From NCBI GenBank assembly GCA_949987565.1, contig OX465107.1:7259851-7323850 (forward strand): DNA of 64,000 nt, in the 5' to 3' direction. A program made the position numbers and the translations under genes. The notes under the pieces are model-generated. The model searched no databases. It worked only from the letters and a program-made list of their open reading frames with translations, and was not told the origin of the DNA. Source of the stretch: Luidia sarsii (lineage: Eukaryota > Echinodermata > Asteroidea > Paxillosida > Luidiidae). Shown one piece after another: positions 43,801 through 57,774 of this stretch. Numbering within the stretch: the stretch's first letter is position 1; every line of letters starts with the position of its first letter.

Positions 43801-45538
43801 AGGCCTATACTGCTATAGACAGACTGCTGTGCAATAATCCAAGGCCGGTGCATACATAATTGTAATATCAGACAAGTACAGTATGTCCATGAATATGTAC
43901 TCCTGTACACAGAATAACAATAGCGGGTCAATCAAAAATGCAAATGTGGCAACTAAAATGGCTACATTCATTGGAGTGGCCATGTGGAGTTTCTGGTTTT
44001 GCGTCAACAAAAATGCATGCCATACGCCTGTATGACATGCATTTTTGTACACGTCCAGTGTACACATACGATTATTTTGATAAAGGATGGCTTTCTGGAA
44101 TGCCCACTAGATAGCAGATAGCAGATATCTCGATAGGGCTTGGTTGACTTAAAATTCTCAATTCAGTTTCATAACAGGATCAGTGCACAGAGTGCTACAA
44201 ATCTTATCGCTTCAAATTTACAAACAATTTGGTATCAATAGGCCTATACAAGTATACATGTAGACCCTACATCTTGTATTTCAGCTTGCTTCCTACTAGA
44301 TTTGATCTGTGGGAGTTATTTTGTTATCTCTGAAACCCCCCAAAATTGGCAGGACTTTCAAGTGACTTAACAAACGACTCTTTCAAAAGCAGATAATAAA
44401 CTGGTTCCAATCACTTTTTGGCTCAAAATGAAAACTTGTAGAATGCGCTACCTAAAATGACGTCATTTCAAGATCTGTGAACCCAAATTTGTGAACTATG
44501 AAAATTTGTTTCCATTATTACTAATTACCCCATTTTAGAAAGACCCAAAACAATTCCTACCACAAAATTAATTATCTCAATCCTTTCACATACATGTCCA
44601 AGAACGTTAAAACTTAAAATTAACCAATTTCTAAGCATGCAATGTACAGTCCTACCTAGGCTGTACTACATGTACATGTAGCTTTAACCCGTTAGTGTAA
44701 ACCCTTTTTAACTATCAGTTCTTTGATATTTTGATAGTTGCAAAATAAAAAAATAAAAAGTACAGGTGCCTACAGTTACTACATTATTTTATAGCCACTA
44801 GGCCTATATAGTCCATTTATGTACAAATCTAGAATGGAATTCCTTGTTATCTTTAAAAAATATATGTGCATTACATACAATGAACATGCCTTTTAGAAAG
44901 GTTGTGGAAGAACTATTTCCCTTTAAGATTAATTTGTTTAATTAAAAACCACACTATTTATTCACCCAATCCAAGTATTCTATCCAATCATGATACAAAT
45001 GGTCCAAACATGTCCGCTACATTCTGGTACAAACAACTTTGAATTTGCCTTGCTGTGTCAAAGTCCAATGGTGGATGGGCACAAGCCCATAATTTTGTCT
45101 AATGCGAGACATACAATTACTTAATTGACTGTTATTTAGGTAAACTAACAGTAACAAGGTAACTGGGAATTCATATGCATTTTTAACCATGGTCCATGGA
45201 GCAAGGATTTAACACCCCCGAAAATATACACACAGCGTTCGACAAAATGCCAAACCAGGTCCTTTCAATTCTGCAGTATTCAAGATATAATTATACAAAT
45301 GTAAATGAAAACAGTGATAATCAAATGGTTCGTAAACACATGGCCTAAAATTAAAAATAATGACAGATCCAGACTTTCTTTTATTTTGTGTATCAAAACA
45401 AAATTTCATTGGAATCACTTCCTACCAGCACAAACTAGCCAGGCTGGTGCGTGGGAACAAAATGCAGGCTGGGAATGAAAGCTGTAAATTGAAGCTTTGG
45501 GAAACAACTACAAGGAATGATTTTGGTTTTGAACAATA

Positions 45539-45973
45539 CCCTCACCATTAAAAAGGGTGGGAAAAACCCCTGAATCCACAATATACAAAGAATTATGTAG
45601 AGAAACGACACTGTAAGGCACAACCACTTGCCTAAAAAAAATGGACTTGCTGTATTCCCCAAAATGATGATTTTGTGAGGCGTTTATTTTTGTCAACCGG
45701 ACGACCGTCAGCAGTGACAGCAGGCACTGTGTTGTGTACAGAACATACGTACATACACGTACATGTGCATGTGCATGTACATCATACATGTACACTTCAC
45801 TATTCCTAGGCATACATACTCGCCGCAAATACACGCCACAAAATCAGGACTTTTGGGAAAACTGCAAGTCCAATAGTCTCGGCAAGTGGTTGTGCCAGAC
45901 CATGGATGTTGTCTACATTACAATTGGTGGTTCAATTTGGGTTTAGCTTTTTCCAAAGACTTTAATAGTGAGA
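45539..45973. mobile_element. 0.43-kb foldback element, copy 1
   Basis: Inverted arms of about 140 bases start CCCTCACCATTAAAAAGG and end in its degenerate complement (TTAATAGTGAG). Both arms carry GGCACAACCACTTGCC and ATTTTGTG.GGCG. The centre includes ACATGTA sequence. Confidence 0.75.
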
Positions 45974-47496
45974 GTAACAATGAACTAAAATCCTGCTCAT
46001 TTACTATTCAGCCTAGCGTTGTGGTAATAATACACTGTACATGTACTGTAGTGTACTGCATTGTACAGTACTACTAGTAGTAGTACTAGTTACATTACTT
46101 TACTACAACTACAACTTACAAGTCTAACTATCAACTAAACTCTTTTTAAGAGTGACACGAGGTGTGTCAAGCACTAAATGCAAGCCTACCTGTACTAGGC
46201 TGGGTTTCTCCCGAAAGACGTGCAATGAACGGTTGGACTACATTCTCGTCTCCTGGCCAGAGTTTATTTGGAGGGAGAGCAGCCGAAATGCAGTCGATAA
46301 TTTGGTGGTACTAGTCATGTAGTATTATTAATAGTGCATGTAACACGCCTATCCCAGGCGTACGTACGTCCAACGGCCACTGCTCGTGCACGCTTCAATG
46401 AACGCCGTGGGAGTGTGCTCGCGTGTGCACGCTGTGGGCTGGACTTCGGTCGGTGTCAACAATCCGCCCTCCCTTATACGGGACTAGTTATTCCGGACCG
46501 AAAACCACAAAACAACCCCTCTTGCTACAGTTTTCAACCGAGATTTCTCACAAATCAGAACATTTTGGACTTTGGGAAGTTCACTACGGTGCAAACGGTT
46601 GGACAGTATTGGGGAGAATGGTGATTTTTTACACGCTTTGACAACTTTTCCAGGGGGAGGAAAGGTGGGCGCTACGCGGCCCACTTTTCGTTCAACAGGT
46701 GTTCTTCCAAGGTCCGGCCCTAGAGGTCGCCCTTCAACTTTTCCGGTAGGGTCGCACCTTGGTTGAAGTTCGCTTGAGCCCACGCGTGCCAAGCTCCGGG
46801 AGGGGGAGAGCCGGTAATAGTGGGTTATAACTGTTGTTTGGCAACATTGATAACGGTATTATTAGCCGAGGGCTTTTTGTACGTTGGAGGTTGCATAGGA
46901 AAATCACTGCCGCATTGGAAGTCGTTGGCTCCTGTCTGATAATCATAACTCCGGGGGTTGCCTAAAGCGGTTCGGCCACTCGTCGGTCGGTCGGCATCAC
47001 TCGACTATTGGCTAGGACATGTTTGGATGCTGAACAATGCCATCGACGCTGGCAACTGTATCCCAGCATCTGTATCCACGGTCACCGGTGAAGATGGAAC
47101 TGCAGCTAGAAGCCCAGACGTGGTGCCACTTCTATCTCGACATTCTGAAAGGGTGTGTGTATGGGTGGGGCGGACAAACGAAGAAAAGAATCCATAAAAT
47201 TGATTAGAGATTGTACAGACTGTGAGGAACTTGCATTGCCGGTGTTGAGAACATTTCGTTATAATGGCGTCACGAAGACTGGACTTACTGTAGACGTAAA
47301 CTTGACCAACCAACAAAACACATACAATAAAGCACACCATCATATTGATGGAGATTAATCTTTAAAAAGGAGGGGATCATGAGTTGCTTTTTCAAGCTCC
47401 CTGTCAGAAGAATCTGAATGTGAAAGCTGTGGCTTCCAGCGTTCGGAATATTTTTGGGGATGAGGTTGGTTTCGACGAAAAGGTTTTAGTTTAGTA

Positions 47497-47869
47497 CCCT
47501 CATCGTAAAAGGGTATGGGGGAAAAATCACAAAAGACCACCTATTATTATGTAGAAAATTGTCTGGCACAACTACCGGTACTTGCCGAAAAATGGAATTT
47601 ACAGTTTTCCCGTGACGCGTGTGTAGGAATAGTGAAGTGTATCGTAGGTATACACAGCTGCATGCCTGGCATTGCTGACAGTCGTCCGGTTGACACAATC
47701 ATACGCGTCACAAAATCACGATATGGGGGAATATTGTAGTGTAGGCCTAAGTCCAATTTTGGGGGGCAAGTGCTTGTGCCAGACAGTATTTTTTTCTTTC
47801 TAAATGTTAACAGTTGGTCTAATTGTGGATTAGGGTTAATTACTTTGTTCTATCCTTTTACGGTGAGGG
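47497..47869. mobile_element. 0.37-kb foldback element, copy 2
   Basis: Starts CCCTCATCGTAAAAGGG and ends CCTTTTACGGTGAGGG. Arms carry TGTCTGGCACAACTACCGG / GCTTGTGCCAGACA as in copy 1. A solo arm follows at about 48,008 (ACCCTCACTGTAAAAG). Confidence 0.75.
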
Positions 47870-48699
47870 CAAAATCTACTGCGGCTTGAGTACCTTTAGT
47901 TTTCGACGAAGGGCTGAAGTACTGTGATTGGTACAGGTCTTGCTCAGTGCTAGTGTGACTTCCGAGTCGTGCCGAGGTGAGTGTCGGTAAGATCCTATAG
48001 TTTGATACCCTCACTGTAAAAGTCTGGAGAAGTCTTTCCTGGAGGGAGATGGTGCAGGAGACGACCGTGTTCTGTTTCTCCGCACTGATCGTCGGCCCGG
48101 CGGCTGCCGTTGTCCGTGTACTGCCGTCGGTCGGGCGAACTCACCGGCGACGTGTCTTTCAGCTGTCCAGCTACTACCGGACTCCAATTCGGGGGGGGGA
48201 CGGGTGAATGCGATCCGTTGCCGCTCGGCTTACAAGGCAGATAATATCTCGGTTGCAGTTTCGTCCTCAACTAGGCAATAGGGTTGAACGCGTCCAAGTT
48301 GCAGCAATCTCTCTCTCTCTCGTCTGGGACGGAAGCTAATTCTGGGCCGATCGTGTCCGACGTATACGTGCGCAGTCACCGAATCACGCGTTCGGGTTGT
48401 CTTGTCGCCGGTCACAGGTCGTGACCGAAAGCGAAGTTGAATGGGCAACAACGCCGGTTGCACCTGGCGTTCATGGGGTGGGGAAGGGGGCATGCCTTCT
48501 GAAAAGGAGTGTTACGTAATGGGGACGGTCGTCTGGGAAAAGGTGGGCTGCACCTGCCGAGAGACAACTCGGCCGAGACCAAAACATCTTCCCTTGCATG
48601 AGAGGGAGTTTCGCGAACTTTTGGACATGGGTCTACCTTCATAAATTAAACATACATGAGAAGCCTTGCTAAATACAGACAGGCGGGCACGGGCGGGCG

Positions 48700-51480
48700 G
48701 CGAACGGAAAGAGAGACAGAGAGACAGACTGAGAGACGGAGAGACAGACAGAGTGAAAGACAGACAGACAGACAGACCGAGAGACAGACAGAGAGACAGA
48801 CAGACAGACCGAGAGACAGACAGAGAAAGAGAAAGACAGATAGCCTGGCAGACAGATATCTGCCTCCCTCTGCATGCCTCTCTGTCTCTCTGTGCCTTTC
48901 TGTGCCACTCTCTGCCTCTCTATGCCTGTCTCTCAGTACCTCTATGTGCCTCTCTCTGCCTCCATCTGCCTCTCTGTCTCTCAGTACCGGTACCTCTCTG
49001 TGCCTTTCTGTGCCTCTCTGTGCCTCTCTCTGCCTCCCTCTGCCCCTTCCTGCCTCCCTCTGCCTCTCTCTACCTCTCTTAGTTCCTCTATGTGCCCCTC
49101 TATGTGCCACTCTCTGCCTCTCTCTGCCTCCCTCTGCCTCTCTCTGTCCCCCAATACCTCTCTGTGCCTCTCTGTCTCTCTGTGCCCTGTCTCTCTCTGT
49201 CTCTCTGTGCTTCTCTGTGCCTCTCTATGGCTCTATGTGCCTCCCTCTGTCTCTCAGTACCTCTCTGTGCCTCTCCCTGTCTCTCAGTACCTCTCTGTGC
49301 CTCCCTCTGTCTCTCGCCTCTCTGTCTCTCAGTACCTCTCTGTGCCTCTCTGTCTCTCAGTACCTCTCTGTGCCTCTCTGTCTCTCAGTACCTCTCTGTG
49401 CCTCTCTGTCTCTCAGTACCTCTCTGTGCCTCTCTGTCTCTCAGTACCTCTATAGTTATGTGCCTCTCTGTGCCTCTCTGTGTCTCCCTCTGCCTCTTCC
49501 TGCCTCCCTATGCCACTCTCTGCCTCTCTCTCTGAGGCAGATAGAGGCAGAGACGGGAAGAGGGAGGCAGAGAGAGGGAGGCAGAGAGAAGCAGATAGAG
49601 GCAGAGAGAGGCAGATAGAGGCAGATAGAGGCAGAGATGGGTAGAGACAGAGAGAGAGGCAGAGAGAGAGAGAGAGAGAGGGGCAGATAGAGGCAGATAG
49701 AGGCAGAGATGGGTAGAGGCAGAGATCGAGAGAGGCAGAGAGAGAGAGAGAGAGGGGCAGATAGAGGCAGATAGACGTAGAGAGGGGTAGAGGGAGGCAG
49801 ATAGAGGCAGATAGAGGCAGATAGAGACAGAGAGGGGTAGAGGGAGGCAGAGAGAGGCAGATAGAGGCAGAGAGGGGTATATGGATGCAGAGAGGGTAGA
49901 GGTAGGCAGAGAGAGGCAGATAAATAGAGGCAGATAGAGGCAAATAGAGGCAGAGAGGCGTAGAGAAGCAGATAAATAGAGGCAGATAGAGGCATATAGA
50001 GGCAGAGAGGGGTAGAGGGAGGCAGAGAGGGGCAAATAGAGGCAGAGAGGGGTAGAGGGGGGCAGAGAGAGGCAAATAGAGGCAGAGAGGGGTAGAGGGA
50101 GTCAGAGAGAGGCATATAGAGGCAGAGAGGGGTAGAGGGAGGCAGAGAGAGGCAAATAGAGGCAGAGAGGGGTAGAGGGAGGCAGAGAGAGGCAAATAGA
50201 GGCATAGAGGGATAGAGGGAGGCAGAGAGAGGCAAATAGAGGCAGAGAGGGGTAGAGGGAGGCAGAGAGGGGCAAATAGAGGCAGAGAGGGGTAGAGGGA
50301 GTCAGAGAGAGGCAAATAGAGGCAGAGAGGGGTAGAGGGAGGCAGAGAGAAGCAAATAGAGGCAGAGAGGGGTAGAGGGAGTCAGAGAGAGGCAAATAGA
50401 GGCAGAGAGGGGTAGAGGGAGTCAGAGAGAGGCAAATAGAGGCAGAGAGGGGTAGAGGGAGGCAGAGAGGGGCAAATAGAGGCAGAGAGGGGTAGAGGGA
50501 GGCAGAGAGAGGCATATAGAGGCAGAGAGGGGTAGAGGGAGTCAGATAGAGGCAGAGAGGGTTAGAGGGAGGCAGAGAGAGGCATATAGAGGCAGAGAGG
50601 GGTAGAGGGAGTCAGATAGAGGCAGAGAGGGTTAGAGGGAGGCAGAGAGAGGCATATAGAGGCAGAGAGGGGTAGAGGGAGTCAGAGAGAGGCAAATAGA
50701 GGCAGAGAGGGGTAGAGGGAGTCAGAGAGAGGCAAATAGAGGCAGAGATGGGTAGAGGGAGGCAGAGAGAGGCAGATAGAGGCAGAGAGGGGTAGAGGGA
50801 GGCAGAGAGAGGCATATAGAGGCAGAGAGGGGTAGAGAGAGGCAGAGAGAAGCAAATAGAGGCAGAGAGGGTTAGAGGGAGGCAGAGAGAGGCAAATAGA
50901 GGCAGAGAGGGGTAGAGGGAGGCAGAGAGAAGCAAATAGAGGCATAGAGGGATAGAGGGAGTCAGAGAGAGGCATATAGAGGCAGAGAGGGGTAGAGGGA
51001 GGCAGAGAGGGGCAAATAGAGGCAGAGAGGGGTAGAGGGAGGCAGAGAGGGGCAAATAGAGGCAGAGAGGGGTAGAGGGAGGCAGAGAGAAGCAAATAGA
51101 GGCAGAGAGGGGTAGAGGGAGGCAGAGAGGGGCAAATAGAGGCAGAGAGGGGTAGAGGGAGGCAGAGAGAGGCATATAGAGGCAGAGAGGGGTAGAGGGA
51201 GTCAGATAGAGGCAGAGAGGGGTAGAGGGAGGCAGAGAGGGGCAAATAGAGGCAGAGAGGGGTAGAGGGGGGCAGAGAGAGGCAAATAGAGGCAGAGAGG
51301 GGTAGAGGGAGGCAGAGAGAAGCAAATAGAGGCATAGAGGGGTAGAGGGAAGCAGAGAGAAGCAGATAGAGGCAATGGGAGGCAGTATTGGGAGGCAGTG
51401 GGAGGCAGAGAGACCGAGACAGGCAGAGGGAGGCAGAGTGGCAGAGAGAGGCAGAGAAAGGTACCGAGAGGCAGGCAGGC
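48700..51480. repeat. Strand-switching AGGCAG/CTGCCT satellite
   Basis: Three arms: purine GACAGACAGA (48,700-48,850), pyrimidine TGCCTCTCTGTGCC (48,855-49,530) and purine AGGCAGAGAG (49,535-51,480). The last arm contains a regular 40-base minisatellite (about 50,000-51,360, roughly 35 copies of GGCAGAGAGGGGTAGAGGGA plus a GGCAGAGAGAGGCAAATAGA-type half). Long ORFs here, up to 320 codons on both strands, are low-complexity artefacts. Confidence 0.95.
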
Positions 51481-51923
51481 AGACATGGCATGACCTTTTG
51501 CCCATTATCCGTGCCTACGCATAACCCAGTAGGGCCTACCCGCGCTTCAGGTCACATTAGTACATACTGTGAATGCAAGTACATGTTATATATTTCAAAA
51601 TCGATACGTAACAGAAAGTATTAATTTAGTGAGCTGCGCCCGGCACCCGCTCCCTGTCACCCCACCCCCCCCGATCAAGTTGAATAGCGCCACCATGCGA
51701 TAAAAATGGTCCAGCTGAGGAAAATAAACCCATCATTGGTACCCCGACACCCGTGAATATTGCAGGGAAAGCGCCGGGAACCAGTCTTTAAATGACACGT
51801 ATGTACTGCACATACGGTACTGCCCCTCTAGCTCTGTGGCGTGAAAGCATAACGTTTAACGATCACTAATCCAGCACGCAGCTGCAGTCTCTCAGTTGTT
51901 TTTGCCAGTAACAGCTGTTCAGA
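51481..51923 (+). promoter_or_regulatory. Likely SEC61B promoter and 5' untranslated region
   Basis: Unique GC-moderate DNA between the satellite and the SEC61B start. It contains a CACCATGCGATAA mini-ORF at about 51,691. No TATA box in a convincing place; the transcription start cannot be fixed from sequence. Confidence 0.4.
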
Positions 51924-53934
<2,011 letters not shown>

Positions 53935-54727
53935 CCGCAAGTCTCCGTCCGTCCGTCCCTCCTCCTCACCTGTATCTCGCCCACTTTGAGAAGGCGTCGC
54001 CTGGAGACACGGCAGGAGTCCTGGTTCCCTTTGGCCGCTGGCTCTCCCTTCAGTCTCGGCTGCCTACGAGGACTACGGTCTCTCCGGCCGGACAATTTGA
54101 GAGAAAGGAAAGACTTCCTCCGCCCAAGATTGCAAAGAGTGGGGACCAGTTCATTTGTTTCACGCTTGACGGGCGGGGTGGGCCTTTTTTGTTTTCGGTC
54201 TGTGTGCGTGCCACCACGGGCTGCCTGTGTCATTTTGAAGTCTCCTTGAATGAAAATTACGAAGCTGAGTTTATCATATTGTACCAATGCCAAAGTAATG
54301 ATTTGTTCCCGCCCCTTCCGTCAAAGCTTACCGGCATGTCCAGTTGATTCTGCCACTCTTCACAGGTGGCAAGCAAAGTTATGGGCTTCATCGCTGTCGA
54401 CTAGTTTCTCGTGAAGTACGTGCCGTGGCCCCAACTGTTGAGGCCAAAAATATTACTTAGTGCCGCAACGGGTTTACAGTGCATTGCCAGATCCGTCCCC
54501 CGTCCCCCCCCTCCACCCCCTAAAAAAAGGGGCGATTCTGAAGTGAACAAGATTCAGAATGCCTAGGTTTGATGTCAATTTGTCCTCGCCTATGGTTTAC
54601 TTAACCGTGAGAGAAGGCGGCACGTAGCATGTGCCTGCAGTTTTTGCCGGACAGCTGACACCAAATCTGGGCAAGTGAGAAAATAACATTCAGGACATTC
54701 CAGGAGACTGACGAATCAGCTTCAACA

Positions 54728-54733
54728 AATAAA
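54728..54733 (+). promoter_or_regulatory. Candidate SEC61B polyadenylation signal
   Basis: AATAAA about 790 bases after the SEC61B stop, on the right strand, followed by a T-rich stretch at about 54,742. It would give a 3' untranslated region of about 0.8 kb. Other signals were not excluded. Confidence 0.45.
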
Positions 54734-56489
54734 GAAATTGCATTTTTTTCCCAGAACTTGGATAGCTTTTATTAAATCCGTACAAAAAAGAAAAGAAAAT
54801 CGACCCCTACTTAGTTAAATTTATCTGAAGACGATGGCATTTGCGAGTGAGATTTTGTGCGTCATCAATCAGGAATGTAACAAAAGAAAATGTCATCCCG
54901 TTCATAATTATACTACTCACAATGTCGTCAAAGTTCATAATTGCATTTTAATAAACAAGTAAAAATATCCAAATTCAGATATGGTATGACTCATGGTTAT
55001 TGCTTTGTCTTAAAATACCCCCAAAACAACAATAAAGTTTATGCATGAACAATGAAACAAGTGAGTACAGTTAGGATTGAGTCGTGCAAAGGAGAAGGCA
55101 AAGATGAGAGTGCAGGTTATGTTGTGCACGAAAAAGGATGACCTACAAAGAGTGGCTTTGACAAAGTTAGTAAGTGCTTAAAAGCACAAGGTTACTATGG
55201 TCTCCAGTCGACCCAGCAAAGCATGGGTAGACATTGAACAAAATAAATACATGTACATCAAAACATAACAGAGTGTGCCTCCCTCAAAAAAATCTGACTG
55301 GTGTCAAAATCTCAAGTCTTGAGAAAGCTGCCAAGGGAAAACACTTAGCAGAAAGAAACAAAATAAAATACTTTCAGAACTAAAGTAATGTGCAAAATAT
55401 GTCGCAAACTGCTTACTGACTAGAATGATTGAAACGTCTGACCCTCCTATTTTCAGATACTTTAAGAACTAGCCAAATTTCAAAGGGTCTGACGATTCAG
55501 TCAACGGCTTGTTTCTTACCACTTCAAATGCGTAGCTAATGTGACGCTTGACTTGTGAAACTGTTTAGGTGACTGTGAAATTGATGTCACAGTTCCTGCC
55601 TATTGAGTAAGAGATCAACAGCAATCTTGATAAAGAAAACGACTGCTGGTTGCCAATGATGCCCATCTGATTCCCAGTGACCCCGTTCAATGTGTATTCT
55701 GTGCTGGCTTTAGTCTTTGTCGCCCGCCCACCCGATTCCATGGCGCCCTCTCCCTAGTCCCCCACCTCGGCTCATCCTACCATTCCCGCCGGGGTCCTAC
55801 ATAGTGTTTAACGCGCACACAAAAAACAAAATAAAAATGTTAAACAGAAAACAATCCACCCTGCAGATATCACGGCCTGCCCTCGCGACAGACTCGCTCC
55901 GTATAAATCTTAAAAAGTTTTGTGCAAATCCACTTCGGAAAGAAGAGGGGGAAAAAAAGACGGAAAAAAAGAGAGAATAAATCCCAGAAAGGCACGCAGG
56001 GACTACCTAACATTTGCGAGGACAGTTAAATTCATATTTCACTTATATACTCATTACTCTTAAGCAACACCCACTACAGTTCTACCGAGAAAAATGACTG
56101 GAAATTTACACCACCACCTGCTGACATGAGTTTTTGTTTGTTTGGCAAAGTTTACAGAAGAGTAAAATAGGACAGTTTTTAGATACACGGATAAAATCTG
56201 CCAATGAGAAATGGAATCCTCGGTCGGAATAGGTGGCTGCCCATTTCTGAGCAAAGTTGGAGGTAGTTTAAAAAAGAAAGAAAAAAAGATTGTGAGCACT
56301 TACAATTGCAAGAGGTTACACTTTTGGTTCATTGTTTCTTCCAAGTGACTAATAAGGGACCTAAGGCTTAGCAATGGCGTGCTTTCTCTTTGGAGGAGAA
56401 AACAAATCCTTGCCAAACAAATTCTTTCTTTTTTTTTAGAAGCAAAAGAAAATTTGACCGGATCAATGACATCAAATCAAGACAACCGG

Positions 56490-56790
56490 GTTTGATGCCC
56501 CAGTGCTCTAAACCAGCCCTTAGATGGCGGCCTTCCCAATAAATACAACTATCATTGAGAGCGCCATTCGGAAGCACTGAACCATTAAACTGCCGGATAT
56601 CTCCAGGGACCACTCTCCCATGTCGACTCGGACGCAAATAAAAGTCACTTCTCAAGCTTCAGCGACGGCAGTCCGGGTCCCCCCGACCCGCTGTAGCTGG
56701 ATAGCTCAGGGTGGTTAAGAGCGCCGGCTTGTAACAGCCACAGGTCTCGGTCTCAAGTCCCACCCGATCCAGTCAAACTGCTCTTTTCCT
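56490..56790 (+). repeat. tRNA-derived SINE-like element
   Basis: Inverted piece AACCAGCCCTTAGATGGCGG, body CCGGATATCTCCAGGGACCA, then plus-strand CTGGATAGCTCAGGGTGG and GGTCTCAAGTCCC. Confidence 0.65.
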
Positions 56791-57633
56791 GCGCTTCTCC
56801 CACAAGTTGTCTCAACTTTCCCAGTCACTTTTCTCCTTTCAATAATTGTTCCGAGGAGAAATTCTAGCACTACAACTGACTACCTAGCACCATTTATCAC
56901 ATTTACATAAACAAAAAGACACTCATTCCCTGGTGGATAATCAAATCCAAGATCAGTATTCTCCTGAAGACGAGCAGAGTCTACTGTTCAAAACGTCGAG
57001 TTCCTCCGGTTCTTTTCAGAACCACACTTACTCACAAAAGAGAATTTACATGGTGTCTCCGCAAACCTATTTATCCAAATCCAAGATCTGTTTGGATTCC
57101 CACATCCACCGCATATTAATTATTCTGTACTATTATCATTTATATAATTTATATTTGTAAGGAAAAATTAATAGAAGCCTATGATTTCCATATTCTCAAA
57201 GCGAACATTGGTACAAAATATATGGTACCAACAACTACATACACAGACACCAGCGCTTTGCAACCTTTCGTAGTAGACATTAAAAGAGAGATTCTCAAAG
57301 TAAAAATCGGTACAAAATAGATGACACCAACTATGATACTTTGTAACCTTTAGTACTAGACTTGGAGATAACATAACGCAGTGGCTGTTGTTACGGCAGT
57401 CGTCCGAGTCGTTCCCTGACTTCACAGTATTTGTCAGGATGTTTAGCTCTTGGAACCAGACTATAAGCTAATAGACTGGTTCAACCAGCCTGCAATGCTG
57501 ACGACATACAATCAAGTCAGGGAACCACACAGACGACTGCCGTAACAACAGCAACTGCGATAACATAAACATTGATTGATGAAAAGAATCTTTTGTGCTA
57601 CAGGTTGTGCCATTGGCCTACAGAGCTTCAATA

Positions 57634-57774
57634 GATCGGTTTCACCGGTGGCCATCTTTGGGGCCTAGTCTTTGTTCCTCTTGGATAGGCAAGAGTGCAC
57701 TCTTTGTACCTGCATTGTCACTGACTTTTAATAACACTAGAAGGCCCCAAAGATGGCTGCCGGTGCAAACGATC
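57634..57774. mobile_element. 141-bp MITE, copy 2
   Basis: Same length and interior as copy 1 (GGGCCTAGTCTTTGTTCCTC, AGTGCACTCTTTGTACCTGC), flanked by TA. Few substitutions separate the copies, suggesting recent activity. Confidence 0.88.

Larger units (their letters stand above)
39276..48650. other. Intergenic region upstream of SESTD1
   Basis: No exon supported. It holds a degenerate CCATGACTTTTCC repeat, SINE-like sequence (40,560-40,860), ACATGTA runs and two 0.4-kb foldback elements. GC- and CpG-richer stretches at about 46.2-47.1 kb and 47.9-48.6 kb could host promoters or 5' exons of SESTD1, but nothing decisive is visible. Confidence 0.5.

Noticed and set aside
47005..47343. 112-codon minus-strand ORF with a hydrophobic start
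   Set aside because: The signal-like start is followed by unconserved-looking sequence; no family match and no splice support.
48656..51505. Long ORFs of up to 320 codons on both strands
   Set aside because: They are Ser/Leu/Pro or Arg/Glu low-complexity translations of the AGGCAG/CTGCCT satellite, open in several frames at once with no splice or start support.
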